Shown here: positions 46,435 through 54,581 of the stretch, one piece after another
How the letters are laid out: each line of letters opens with the position of its first letter
Numbering within the stretch: the first letter of the stretch is position 1
Assembly (NCBI GenBank): GCA_029983695.1
Contig: JASBZB010000021.1
Coordinates: 1 to 64,000, forward strand
Length of the DNA: 64,000 bases
Direction of reading: 5' to 3'
Source of the DNA: Lutispora sp003527145
GTDB taxonomy: Bacteria > Bacillota > Clostridia > Lutisporales > Lutisporaceae
Made by a program: the position numbers and the translations under genes
The notes under the pieces: model-generated
Databases searched by the model: none
Told to the model about the DNA's origin: nothing
Seen by the model: the letters and a program-made list of their open reading frames with translations, nothing else

Positions 46435-47019
46435 ATGCCTGATATTGCAGCATTTTTATCCTATGTCCTAGTGACAACCTTCACACCGGGGCCTAATACC
46501 ATCATGTCCATGTCGAATGCAAGCCGATATGGCTTTAAGAAGAGCATAAGGTTTATCACCGGCATAATATGCGGTTTTTTTATTATCTTTGTCTTGAGCA
46601 GCATCTTCAGCATAGCTCTCTACAGACTGATCCCGTCCGTCAAATCGGCTATGACCGTGATTGGAGCTGCATATATAATGTGGCTTGCGTGGAAAACCTA
46701 TAAAAGCAAACCCCATAGCATAGACGAAAACACCAAAAGTACAAACACCTTCATGGCCGGATTATTGCTGCAGTTTGTAAATATAAAACTTATTCTTTAT
46801 GCTATAACAACAGTTTCCACCTTCATCGTGCCATATTATAAATCCCCGCTGGTTCTCATAAGCTTCTGTGCACTGCTGACCTTTATAGGCTTTCTGGCTA
46901 ATTGCAGCTGGGCACTGTTCGGCGCTGCGTTTCAAAAATTTCTTGCGAAAAATGACAGGGTGGTAAATGCTGTTATGGCGCTATTGCTTGTCTATTGTGC
47001 GATTAAATTATTTTTTTAA
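46435..47019 (+). CDS. LysE family amino-acid exporter
   Basis: 194 aa, six membrane helices. The signature TFTPGPNTIMSMSNASRYGF (about residues 14-33) is the LysE/RhtB hallmark. Members export amino acids such as lysine, threonine or leucine; substrate cannot be predicted here. AGGGGG precedes the ATG. It lies 38 bases after the MATE gene on the same strand. Confidence 0.88.
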   Translation: MPDIAAFLSYVLVTTFTPGPNTIMSMSNASRYGFKKSIRFITGIICGFFIIFVLSSIFSIALYRLIPSVKSAMTVIGAAYIMWLAWKTYKSKPHSIDENTKSTNTFMAGLLLQFVNIKLILYAITTVSTFIVPYYKSPLVLISFCALLTFIGFLANCSWALFGAAFQKFLAKNDRVVNAVMALLLVYCAIKLFF

Positions 47020-47041
47020 TTTATATTGCAAAAACAAGAGG

Positions 47042-47428
47042 TCAGCCCCTGATCTTCGTTCCGCAGTAGGGGCAGTATTCATAATCGGCCTCTACTGCTT
47101 TTCCGCAATGTCCGCATATATTTGAGGCCGAATGGGTATGTCCTGTTTCAACAGGCCGCAAATCCCAATAAGAGATATCGATATTCTCTCCTCTTTCGAT
47201 CCCTTTTCCCTTCTCTTGCGGAATTTCATACAATGAGCTGCAGCCGCTGCATATCACATAATATTTTGAATTCCATTTAAAAATAGGTATGAAAAAGAAA
47301 TGAAAAAAGTTAAAGGTTTTTATCAGCTTTCCTCCCGATCCCTTATCACAATTTCTGCAAGGTACATCATTCAAATATTTTATTTCTTCCTGCTTATTTT
47401 GTATACCAAATACTCCGATAAAAAACAT
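47042..47428 (-). CDS. Zinc-ribbon protein
   Basis: 128 aa. An N-terminal C-x-x-C pair (VPCRNCDKG) is matched by another (VICSGCSSLYE) at about 59-66, and a C-terminal zinc ribbon reads NICGHCGKAVEADYEYCPYC. The middle FNFFHFFFIPIFKWNSKYYV is aromatic-rich and might touch the membrane. This plan is common in small clostridial proteins called zinc-ribbon domain-containing; function unknown. GGAGG precedes the ATG. It is convergent with the LysE gene, 22 bases apart. Confidence 0.75.
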   Translation of the reverse strand: MFFIGVFGIQNKQEEIKYLNDVPCRNCDKGSGGKLIKTFNFFHFFFIPIFKWNSKYYVICSGCSSLYEIPQEKGKGIERGENIDISYWDLRPVETGHTHSASNICGHCGKAVEADYEYCPYCGTKIRG

Positions 47429-47457
47429 ATATTCCTCCGCAAATCATTAGTTATCTA

Positions 47458-47913
47458 TTATTCTATTATACCACGCTGCTGCATATATAGGGTATTCGGA
47501 TAGAATCCCAGCTTCCTGTAAAAGTTTATCGTCGATTCGTTCTCCTGGGATACTGTGACTCCTATCACTTTACAACCCTTTTCCTTCATCCAATTTACAT
47601 GCCCGGCTGCAAGCTTCGTCCCAATTCCGCTGCCTCTTTTGGCTGCATCGACATGCATGGATTCAAGCTCTCCCTTTCCATCCACTGCTGTTGATATACA
47701 ATATCCTACATATTCATCGCCGCTTCTGGCTACGGTTATTTTTATTGTATCCTTGCTAAACACGCTGAAAGCTTTGATCCTCTGCTCAAAATTGATAGAA
47801 CGGTATGATTCCTTGAAATACTCGGAGGTATTCTCGTGGTACTGCCGATTCTTTTCCCAGAGGTCTTTGATGATTTCAACCTCATCATAGGAAATATCAA
47901 AAATCTTGACCAT
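47458..47913 (-). CDS. GNAT family acetyltransferase
   Basis: About 151 aa. GNAT motif A is RGSGIGTKLAAGHVNWM, preceded by MHVDAAK and followed by VTVSQENESTINFYRKLGFY. The substrate is unknown. Two in-frame starts exist: an ATG at 47925 abuts the ribosome site and the ATG at 47913 has better spacing, so I use the latter. It lies next to the zinc-ribbon gene on the same strand. No operon evidence links it to agr downstream of which it sits. Confidence 0.8.
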   Translation of the reverse strand: MVKIFDISYDEVEIIKDLWEKNRQYHENTSEYFKESYRSINFEQRIKAFSVFSKDTIKITVARSGDEYVGYCISTAVDGKGELESMHVDAAKRGSGIGTKLAAGHVNWMKEKGCKVIGVTVSQENESTINFYRKLGFYPNTLYMQQRGIIE

Positions 47914-48037
47914 AGTTATCTTCATTCCTCTTTTCTCATATTTCTTCGCTCTGCTGCTTCACCGATGCTATCATATATGCCTAAATTTTACCATATATAT
48001 TGGCCTTTTGTATATAATCAATTATTCCATATGTAAA

Positions 48038-48096
48038 ATCGGAGGCGGTTCTTTTTATTACACATGCCATATGCGATAAAAAGAACCGCCTCCGAT
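48038..48096. terminator. 21-bp perfect inverted repeat after agrD
   Basis: ATCGGAGGCGGTTCTTTTTA plus T (48038-48058) and its exact complement (48076-48096) flank a 17-nt spacer. It is an unusually long stem for a simple terminator. It lies about 55 bases past the agrD stop. Confidence 0.7.
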
Positions 48097-48149
48097 GCTG
48101 CAATCCTGTATCTGCACTACCTCTTCACTGATCCCTTCATATTAATCTG

Positions 48150-48278
48150 CTATCTTTTCAATTTGTCGGGCATTTTGGGCTGATGCAATACCCAGTAGCA
48201 GCATGTTCCTGCAGAAGTCTGTGCTGCAAATAAAGCCAGGCAAGCTGCCAAGCTCAGTAATTTATGTTTTCCCTTCAT
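48150..48278 (-). CDS. agrD: AgrD-like cyclic-lactone autoinducer precursor
   Basis: 42 aa, with GAGGAGGG upstream of the ATG. The N-terminus MKGKHKLLSLAACLALFAAQ is the amphipathic leader, then TSAGTCCYWVLHQPKMP: a Cys-containing core followed by the charged, Pro-containing tail (QPKMPDKLKR) that AgrB removes in clostridial AgrD peptides. It directly follows agrB (26 bases), the standard order. Two adjacent cysteines (residues 26-27) leave the ring size open: the thiolactone would form between a Cys and the C-terminal residue of the core. Not long enough to be detected by ordinary gene finders. Confidence 0.85.
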   Translation of the reverse strand: MKGKHKLLSLAACLALFAAQTSAGTCCYWVLHQPKMPDKLKR

Positions 48279-48304
48279 TGTAATCCCTCCTCTCCACTTT
48301 ATTT

Positions 48305-48889
48305 TTACTTTTGCCTATAGCATGATGCTAAAGGCAGAAGGGTCAACGACTCAAATAAAACTGACAGAGAAGCTATGCTGCAGTATCTATATAGCTTTAT
48401 ATTTATGAAATATGCTGTGACGATAATGATGATTTGTATGGTTATCGCATAGATGCTCCTCTTTCTGTAAATTCCATGCTCTCTTTTGCTCAGAGTTCTA
48501 TTAGGATTATCCACAGGAGCATATCGTATGATGAGTAGAAATGATATGGCTAATGCAACGGATATTATATAGAAGCTTAGGTATGAAGGAATACTGCTTC
48601 CTGCCCAGATAATCAGCATCATAGACGCGGCTGTAGCTATAAAGCATTTCATATAGGTGTCGAGATGCAACCCTCCGGCATTGATTCTCATAAAGCCGAA
48701 AGCTGTTAGGAATATTACTGCCTCTATTACTTTTTTGAACATCACTGCTATAAATATCAATCCAAAGGCTTTGATTATTGTAGAAACCATCAGCTGAAGC
48801 CCATAATAGTATATATCATGATCCTCGCTTTGGATTATACCGGCATCCAATATTTTTTGAGCAACAATGCCTGAAATATCATCAATCAT
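48305..48889 (-). CDS. agrB: AgrB accessory gene regulator (peptide-processing membrane protease)
   Basis: 194 aa from the ATG at 48889; an upstream TTG (48901) is less likely. Five or six membrane helices. The catalytic motif AGGLHLDTYMKC has His and Cys seven apart (about 75 and 82), as His77/Cys84 in S. aureus AgrB. It cuts AgrD and helps form the cyclic peptide. A candidate operator and -10 box lie just upstream. Kinase and LytTR regulator genes are nearby on the other strand but divergent, unlike the S. aureus one-operon order. Confidence 0.92.
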   Translation of the reverse strand: MIDDISGIVAQKILDAGIIQSEDHDIYYYGLQLMVSTIIKAFGLIFIAVMFKKVIEAVIFLTAFGFMRINAGGLHLDTYMKCFIATAASMMLIIWAGSSIPSYLSFYIISVALAISFLLIIRYAPVDNPNRTLSKREHGIYRKRSIYAITIQIIIIVTAYFINIKLYRYCSIASLSVLFESLTLLPLASCYRQK

Positions 48890-48923
48890 AGCATCACCCA
48901 AATCTATTTATATTCTTACATGC

Positions 48924-48983
48924 ACTATATCAAATTGCTGTCCCAATGTGAATGCTTTATGCATAAGCAGTCGTTTAAATGTC
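48924..48983 (-). promoter_or_regulatory. Candidate agrB promoter with repeat-class operator
   Basis: On the minus strand GACATTTAAACGAC (48970-48983) begins 54 nt before TATAGT (48924-48929). The -35 region is poor, as expected of an activator-dependent promoter. The same core and distance occur before the bhlA-like gene. Confidence 0.65.
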
Positions 48984-49007
48984 ATATTTGACACGAGCCT
49001 CGTTTGC

Positions 49008-49244
49008 TTAGGTCTTTAAAATCTTGTTGATGTATTTCCTTATATCCTCTACTTCTTTTTTTATAGATTCAACAGTGTTTAGCTTTAGAGTAAGCTCAGA
49101 AATCAATTCCTGATATCTTTCCTCCCTTTGCTGTTGCTTAGAATCCCTTCTTTCTTGTGCCTTTAAGATGTAAAATATAAGCACCACTGCCAGCACAGCC
49201 CAAAATCCTTGAGATGAGGCGGCTTTAATAACATCACTTTCCAT
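49008..49244 (-). CDS. BhlA/UviB-like holin-like peptide
   Basis: 78 aa. One membrane helix (GFWAVLAVVLIFYILKAQ, about 13-30) and a charged coiled tail with heptad spacing (RRDSKQQQREERYQELISEL, then LNTVESIKKEVEDIRKY) match the BhlA/UviB family found in clostridial phages and bacteriocin loci. Known members are suggested to help release bacteriocins or to act as holins. Here no phage or bacteriocin gene adjoins; instead it lies directly upstream of agrBD on the same strand with its own copy of the agr operator, suggesting a quorum-controlled role. GAGGTGAG precedes the ATG. Confidence 0.75.
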   Translation of the reverse strand: MESDVIKAASSQGFWAVLAVVLIFYILKAQERRDSKQQQREERYQELISELTLKLNTVESIKKEVEDIRKYINKILKT

Positions 49245-49400
49245 ATTCTCACCTCCTATCTGCCAAGTATTTATTTAGAGCTTCTAAGCCACCTTATCAC
49301 CTGTTTCTATTCCCCCCTTTCTTGAACAAAACTTCATTCAGCGTTTAAATTTTGCCTGCTTATACCACAGCATGGAAAAGAGCACTTGATCTGTAATTGA

Positions 49401-49460
49401 AATATACCAAAATTCGGCACCTTTTTAAATAGCTTGTGCATGACAGGTCGTTGAAATGTC
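49401..49460 (-). promoter_or_regulatory. Candidate bhlA promoter with repeat-class operator
   Basis: On the minus strand GACATTTCAACGAC (49447-49460) begins exactly 54 nt before TATATT (49401-49406). It matches the agrB-upstream copy in 13 of 14 core bases and in the flanking ATGCA. The rest of the 49245-49599 gap shows no gene; a TATAAT at 49537-49542 may serve the plus-strand response regulator. Confidence 0.65.
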
Positions 49461-49599
49461 ATCATTGGACTCTCAAGGCTATAAAGATGATGAAGAGATA
49501 AGGAATTAAGCCTATTTTATTAATTGCTAAAAATGGTATAATGTAGTAAATGATATTATTTGTTCCTTTGCTCAACGGTGTGATCTGGGGGGGATTTGC

Positions 49600-50322
49600 A
49601 TGCCAATCAATATATTTTTATGTGATGATGACCTGGTTCAGTTGGAAACGCTTACTTCCTTCATCCATAGTATATTCAGCAAAGGTGAAATTGCAATAAC
49701 ACAAGCAACAAGCGGTGAGGAGCTTTTGAGCAAAATTGATGCCGTAAAGCCGGATACGGTTATATTAGATATTGAGATGAAAGGTTTGAATGGCATACAG
49801 ACAGGTTTCCTTCTAAGGGAAAAATTTAAGGATTTGATAATAGTATTCATAACCGGGTTTAAGGAATACGCCTTTGATGCATTCAGTGTAAAATCTTTTG
49901 ATTATATAATAAAGCCGGTCACCTTTAACCAGTTTAAAATGCTCATGGATGATATAATCATACGGCTCGATCAGATAAGGGCCTATAATGAGAAGAGCCA
50001 AACCTTGGTTATAGCCAGCAGGGATAAAAGTGCCGCCATCAGGTATGATGATATATTTTATTTTGAAAAATCGCTGAGGAAGGTCAGGATATACACCAAA
50101 TGCGGGATTTATGAATATTACGGCACCTTCAAGGAGCTCATGGATAAATTGAATATGGACTTCTTTGTACAATGCCACCAGGGATATATAGTGAATATAA
50201 GCAAAATAAAAGAGATCAGGAAGGATGATCTCATATTAAATGAAATAAAGTCCTCAATATCCATGAGCCGCAAATATAAATCCGACGTAAGAGAAGCCCT
50301 GTCCCGCCGGCTATTCTCTTAA
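49600..50322 (+). CDS. LytTR-family response regulator (AgrA-like)
   Basis: 240 aa. The receiver domain (about 1-125) has the acidic pocket CDDD near residue 8 and phospho-acceptor Asp57 in VILDIEMKG. The LytTR DNA-binding domain (about 140-238) has the family's YFEKSLRKVRIYTKCGIYEY and VQCHQGYIVNISKIKEIRKD, IYEYYGTFKELMDKL. Family members bind pairs of short direct repeats upstream of target promoters. The kinase gene follows 13 bases later. It points away from agrBD and bhlA, whose promoters share an operator, so it is the likely regulator (inference). GGGGGG precedes the ATG. Confidence 0.9.
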   Translation: MPINIFLCDDDLVQLETLTSFIHSIFSKGEIAITQATSGEELLSKIDAVKPDTVILDIEMKGLNGIQTGFLLREKFKDLIIVFITGFKEYAFDAFSVKSFDYIIKPVTFNQFKMLMDDIIIRLDQIRAYNEKSQTLVIASRDKSAAIRYDDIFYFEKSLRKVRIYTKCGIYEYYGTFKELMDKLNMDFFVQCHQGYIVNISKIKEIRKDDLILNEIKSSISMSRKYKSDVREALSRRLFS

Positions 50323-50335
50323 GGGGGTTTATATA

Positions 50336-51649
50336 ATGGATATATGGGGCTATATAGAATTCATGGTGAACATTATAGACGTATCCCTTCTGCTTTATTT
50401 TACATATATTATTCTTGGCAAGAGCAAGCTGCCATATAAAAGAGCCGCCGCTGCCATCATTTTGCAATCAACGATAAACACGATTCTAAACGGCTGCTTT
50501 GGTATAGGAAACCTGATAAGCTTTTCTTTGATGTATTTTTCCACTGGGGTCATCTATCATCTTCTGTTTGGATGGAGTTTGGTAAAAATATATATATGCA
50601 GCATCATCGGGCTGCTGATCATGGGCATCAGTGAAACGGCTGCTATGACCGCTGTATTATGTATCGGGAAAGCTTCGGCCTACTGGTTTTATCATCCGAA
50701 TATCCATAGGATGACCGCGGTAATTTTATCAAAGGCTTTGAGCCTTCTTATCATCTATTCCAATAAAGACAGGTTCAAAAATATTGATAAAATAGAAGAT
50801 ATACGGCTATACCAATTTGCTTTGATAACGGGCTTTAATGTTTTAATCGGCTTTATCGCATTTTGGTTCTATAAATATACTTATATCACAAGAGGATATA
50901 AAAGCTGGTATATAATTCTTATGTCTCTGGCCTCGATTTCTTTCAGCGTAACTGTACTAAGCATTTTGAGAAAAATATCCGATCAATTGAAAAAAGAAAC
51001 CGAGTGGAAGCTTAAGGAAAGGGAATTCGAGAGGCAGCGCTTTTATATCTCGGCCATCGAGGATATGCTGAGGCAGATAAAAGCTCAAAGGCATGATTTC
51101 AACCATCATATCAGCTGCATATACGGCCTTCTCCGCATGGGCAAAACAGATGAGGCTAAAGCCTATATGGAAAAGCTCACACAGTATTTATCCAGTTTCA
51201 ATAATATCATCAGCGCAGGCGATCCCATAATATCCTCAATATTGAATGCTAAAATGGAAAAGGCTTATAAGGAGCACATAAAATGCGATATTGATATTTC
51301 AATACCGCATAAATTGAATTTGGAGTTTTGGGTTATATCCATCGTATTGGGGAATCTGCTGGATAATGCTGTAGAAGCGTGCACCAATATACACGAGGAT
51401 ATGAGAAGGATAGCTGTCACGATACATATAAGGCAAGATCATTTAATAATAAAGGTATCAAACAGCAAGGACAGGAAAATCATAATGCCCGAATCGAGTA
51501 TAGACGAGAATTACAGCGCAAAAGAAGATAAGGCCAACCATGGCTTTGGATTGCCTAACATCAAAAAAACCGTTGAGAATATGAATGGCTTTATAGAAAT
51601 CAAGGATATGGAAGATACCTTTGAAGTCGATATAGCTATTCCCTATTGA
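50336..51649 (+). CDS. GHKL sensor histidine kinase (AgrC-like)
   Basis: 437 aa. Six or seven N-terminal membrane helices (about 1-215) form the sensor. The phospho-acceptor is in IKAQRHDFNHHISCIYGLL (near residue 250), the AgrC/SpoB-like H box. The GHKL ATPase domain has NLLDNAVEACTNI and HGFGLPNIKKTVENMNGFI. It fits a receptor for the AgrD-derived peptide. It lies in an operon with the LytTR regulator. The family differs from classical HisKA kinases and often pairs with LytTR regulators. Confidence 0.9.
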   Translation: MDIWGYIEFMVNIIDVSLLLYFTYIILGKSKLPYKRAAAAIILQSTINTILNGCFGIGNLISFSLMYFSTGVIYHLLFGWSLVKIYICSIIGLLIMGISETAAMTAVLCIGKASAYWFYHPNIHRMTAVILSKALSLLIIYSNKDRFKNIDKIEDIRLYQFALITGFNVLIGFIAFWFYKYTYITRGYKSWYIILMSLASISFSVTVLSILRKISDQLKKETEWKLKEREFERQRFYISAIEDMLRQIKAQRHDFNHHISCIYGLLRMGKTDEAKAYMEKLTQYLSSFNNIISAGDPIISSILNAKMEKAYKEHIKCDIDISIPHKLNLEFWVISIVLGNLLDNAVEACTNIHEDMRRIAVTIHIRQDHLIIKVSNSKDRKIIMPESSIDENYSAKEDKANHGFGLPNIKKTVENMNGFIEIKDMEDTFEVDIAIPY

Positions 51650-51668
51650 CTATAGTTTTGTATTATAT

Positions 51669-51896
51669 TTACTCATCTAAATCTATGATAATCTTTCTGC
51701 AATAAGTGCATTTATGACATTTCACTTCCGGCTGAGAGGAAAACCGGTTTTTATTAAGAACCTCTCCCTCAAGCTCCAATTCTGCCAATGTAGGTTTTTT
51801 AGTCTCCGGCAGCCATCTTAATGAATGGTTCACACCATAACTTCCTCCATAAATAAACCCTGGGATAAGGCTTTTGCCGCAATATGGACAATCCAT
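51669..51896 (-). CDS. Small zinc-ribbon protein (PF20097-like)
   Basis: 75 aa. It opens with a zinc-ribbon half, MDCPYCGKSLIPGFIYGG, and closes with VKCHKCTYCRKIIIDLDE, so two C-x2-C units could form one zinc site. The intervening RWLPETKKPTLAELELEGEV is characteristic of a family widespread in Firmicutes (PF20097, named by number only). No function is known. It lies convergent to the kinase gene, 19 bases away. Confidence 0.6.
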   Translation of the reverse strand: MDCPYCGKSLIPGFIYGGSYGVNHSLRWLPETKKPTLAELELEGEVLNKNRFSSQPEVKCHKCTYCRKIIIDLDE

Positions 51897-51944
51897 TTTT
51901 CTTCCTCCATTTCATAATGCTTATATGCTCATTTCACCCAATGA

Positions 51945-52778
51945 TCAACCAATGCCTTTCTCCAAGAATGGCTGATACATCATCAATGCATGGTTTTCCG
52001 TTATGTACTCATCATCTATCTGATTGCCATTAACATCATAGCATTTCCTGCATATGATATTATGCCTCATGTATCCTCCCCAGTATTCATGGGTTATGGA
52101 ATGCTCCTTCTCATACACCTTATACTTAAAATAAGGCTCTATTTCAGTTCTCCATTCCCCCGATAACTCTTCACCGGTTACTTTCAAGTGTAGTTGATAT
52201 GTCTCATTAGTTCCATTATATATCTGCAAATCCCTATAATTATATACACATGTGGCTCCGCTTCCGAAAGGTTGAGTTCTGTTAGAATCGGGAAAAACAT
52301 CATAGCTGTGTCTATACCGCTCTATCACAGTCAATGGTGTATGCAATGTCATCCAGTATATAAGATTCGACAACTGGCATAAGCCCCCGCCTATCTCTGC
52401 TTTATAGCCGCCGTAAAAAAGTGCCATTCCTTCTACATAGCCCTTGTTTTTGGCAGGCTTGCCTATCAGCTTCCAATAAGAGAATATTTCATTTGGCTTG
52501 ATAACTATGTTATTGAGACGCTTGACCGCTATATTCAAATTGATAATCTTGTTATATTGGTACCACATGTCCACATCTTTTAGTTTCCTCAGCGTTGGAG
52601 TCTTGTGACTGAAATATATTTTAGGCAAAAGATTCTCATCCCTAGTTCGCGCATATTTCTTGGAACCAAAGTACCAATCAAAATATCTCCTATATGTATA
52701 ATACTTCTTGCCAATATATATTCTGAATTTCGACCTGATTTTAGGCCTCATTGCCGATATGTTCTCTTTATAGTTCAT
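51945..52778 (-). CDS. VanW family protein
   Basis: About 277 aa from the ATG at 52778, which has GGGGGA upstream; an earlier start (52880) has no good site. The VanW domain runs from about residue 75 to 220 with NIVIKPNEIFSYWKLIGKPA, GGYKAEIGGGLCQLSNLIYW and RHSYDVFPDSNRTQPFGSGA. VanW occurs next to some vancomycin clusters but its job is unknown and no vanHAX genes are here; it may be a cell-wall-related enzyme. No signal peptide or membrane helix is clear in this version. Confidence 0.85.
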   Translation of the reverse strand: MNYKENISAMRPKIRSKFRIYIGKKYYTYRRYFDWYFGSKKYARTRDENLLPKIYFSHKTPTLRKLKDVDMWYQYNKIINLNIAVKRLNNIVIKPNEIFSYWKLIGKPAKNKGYVEGMALFYGGYKAEIGGGLCQLSNLIYWMTLHTPLTVIERYRHSYDVFPDSNRTQPFGSGATCVYNYRDLQIYNGTNETYQLHLKVTGEELSGEWRTEIEPYFKYKVYEKEHSITHEYWGGYMRHNIICRKCYDVNGNQIDDEYITENHALMMYQPFLEKGIG

Positions 52779-52901
52779 GATAATCCCCCATTTTGCAAAG
52801 GCATGTCCACTTATATAGAGATAGAGAGCAGAGCTATGAATCATGCGCATTACCATCGTCCAATACAGATCATCGCTCACAAACTGCTACCAATAATGAG
52901 G

Positions 52902-53645
52902 TTAGTAAATCGCTGCCGCCATTAGCACTATTCCAATTATAGGATACGCTACCCAGGATATCCTTTGCATTGCTATATAAAAATCTGATGGCTCAGGATC
53001 TCTGACATCTAAGCAATGTCTAAGCTCAAAGAAAAACAGCGGGTATTTAATGTCTATTGCTATTATAAGAAATAAAATTATGGCTAATATTAAATATTCA
53101 TATTCCCCACGTATTGTATCGTTAGCAAAGGATGCAAAGTCCGCTACGCTTTTTAATGATACTTTATAGTCAGCACTATAAACTGCCTCTAAGCCGAGCG
53201 AAACTCGAACATCAGCGTAATCCATCAGCGGTTCGCCATTTTTATCAAACATAAACTGGCTTCCTTTTTGATATTCGCCCTCAAAAATTATGTTTCCATC
53301 TTCATCTTCAATATTTTCAATACCTAAACCCCAATTTTCAGCGTTTTTAAAATTTACAATATATTGCTTATTAATATTATTCGGAAGCCTGTAAATTACC
53401 TCAGCACTACTGCCTTCATTTTCAAGTCCTTTGACTGTGATGTGTATATCACCATATTTACTTTTGCCTATGTAATGATTATCAGAAGCCGCAACCTCTT
53501 TTACGAGAAATGTGCGTTCATAATATGCTCCTATAGTGAAAAAGGCCTTAAAATAAAAAATCAATACTATTAATAGAATAATCGGCAACAAAATCTTCAA
53601 AAATATGTCTTTTGAACTCATCTGCTTTATTTTTTCAGCAATCAT
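52902..53645 (-). CDS. Hypothetical membrane protein
   Basis: 247 aa from the ATG at 53645, six bases past AAGGAG; the longer frame starts without one. One membrane helix near the N-terminus (IFLKILLPIILLIVLIFYF), then an outside domain of about 150 residues with no recognised motif, then two helices (YLILAIILFLIIAIDIKYPL and the C-terminal IVLMAAAIY) with RHCLDVRDPEPSDFYIAMQR between. I do not recognise the family. It has no clear partners apart from VanW downstream on the same strand. Confidence 0.6.
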   Translation of the reverse strand: MIAEKIKQMSSKDIFLKILLPIILLIVLIFYFKAFFTIGAYYERTFLVKEVAASDNHYIGKSKYGDIHITVKGLENEGSSAEVIYRLPNNINKQYIVNFKNAENWGLGIENIEDEDGNIIFEGEYQKGSQFMFDKNGEPLMDYADVRVSLGLEAVYSADYKVSLKSVADFASFANDTIRGEYEYLILAIILFLIIAIDIKYPLFFFELRHCLDVRDPEPSDFYIAMQRISWVAYPIIGIVLMAAAIY

Positions 53646-53892
53646 GGCTTTCTCCTTTTTATTTATATCCGGCGAGTATCTATCTCCATAGGACGTTCTT
53701 GCTATATTTGTATATTTCATAATAAACTCTGTTTTCGCATCTGTATACCCATCCCTGTCATGTTCAATTCTTTATAGCAAATTGTTTCCAATGCAAATAT
53801 CTCCCCTGCCAGCACCTCGCGTTTATCCGCCCTCGAAGCGGAAATGGGGTACTATATGCAGTTGTCCTCTTTCAATTCAAGAACGCGATATA

Positions 53893-54324
53893 TTACAACC
53901 ACTCCCATAAGTTCAATGCACCTTTTGCCGGAATAGGTTCTATAAGCATTTTTACATCATGAAGCTTCCATCCATATCGCCCAGCTGTATAATTACCAAA
54001 TGCAAGCTCATTTCCCTCAATCTTTGTACACCCGAAGTCCATAAGGCGGCTAACTCCATCTGCTTCATCGTAAAAAATTTTACAACAATCAAGCAATGTA
54101 CATACAGCGACAACACAACCGGTAGGCAGATTATCAGATGTATATCCATGTGCCGCCAAAACGGATTTATAGGGTTCCCGTTCACATATTTTCTTATCAA
54201 TTTTCTTTCCGGCATGTATTGCCAGTTCTCCTTGATACAAGGTTCTCCACGACCTAGTCTCAATCTTCTTTTCTTTCATAGCTATCAATGTTGCCCAAGG
54301 CTGTATTAATGTCAATGCCTTCAT
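53893..54324 (-). CDS. ASCH domain-containing protein
   Basis: 143 aa from the ATG at 54324 (MKALTLIQPWATLIAMKEKK), which fits the ASCH family start; the frame opens earlier at 54369. Conserved features are IQPWATLI, KKIETRSWRTLYQGELAIHA, GCVVAVCTLLDC and the AFGNYTAGRYGWKLHDV core. ASCH proteins have a PUA-like fold thought to bind RNA or modified nucleotides; one member (YqfB) hydrolyses N4-acetylcytidine. Function here is not predictable further. The ribosome site is weak. Confidence 0.8.
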   Translation of the reverse strand: MKALTLIQPWATLIAMKEKKIETRSWRTLYQGELAIHAGKKIDKKICEREPYKSVLAAHGYTSDNLPTGCVVAVCTLLDCCKIFYDEADGVSRLMDFGCTKIEGNELAFGNYTAGRYGWKLHDVKMLIEPIPAKGALNLWEWL

Positions 54325-54419
54325 ATATTCGCCTGCTTTCTTATGCATCAAATAAAAATTGCGTAACAATTTTTATCGGGTACGTGGTGCGTAGCCTAGG
54401 GTCACTTCTATGTGGTCTT

Positions 54420-54496
54420 GGTACGGGGTTCGAGTGTTATAGTAGCGCTCTGGAGTCTGACTCAAAAGGAATACCCTAATCCTCGTGCCCCGTACC
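54420..54496. repeat. GC-rich inverted repeat in intergenic DNA
   Basis: GGTACGGGG (54420-54428) and CCCCGTACC (54488-54496) flank a 59-nt spacer containing GTTCGAG and GCGCTC. The tract (about 54378-54510) is clearly richer in GC than the flanking genes. No tRNA cloverleaf can be drawn. It looks like an old mobile-element end or a small structured RNA. Confidence 0.4.
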
Positions 54497-54581
54497 TTGC
54501 ACCTCGCAGCCATAAAAAATACTTCGCATTTTAAAACTATTGTAAATTAACAAAGCCATTAAAGCTTCATATGCTGCTGTC

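Noticed and set aside
49008..49244. Prophage signal from the holin-like gene
   Set aside because: No other phage gene (endolysin, capsid, integrase) is in the window.
51945..52778. Vancomycin-resistance locus indicated by VanW
   Set aside because: No vanH, vanA, vanX or vanRS genes nearby; VanW proteins are widespread outside such clusters.
54417..54470. tRNA-like GGTTCGAG
   Set aside because: No acceptor stem or anticodon arm can be paired around it on either strand.
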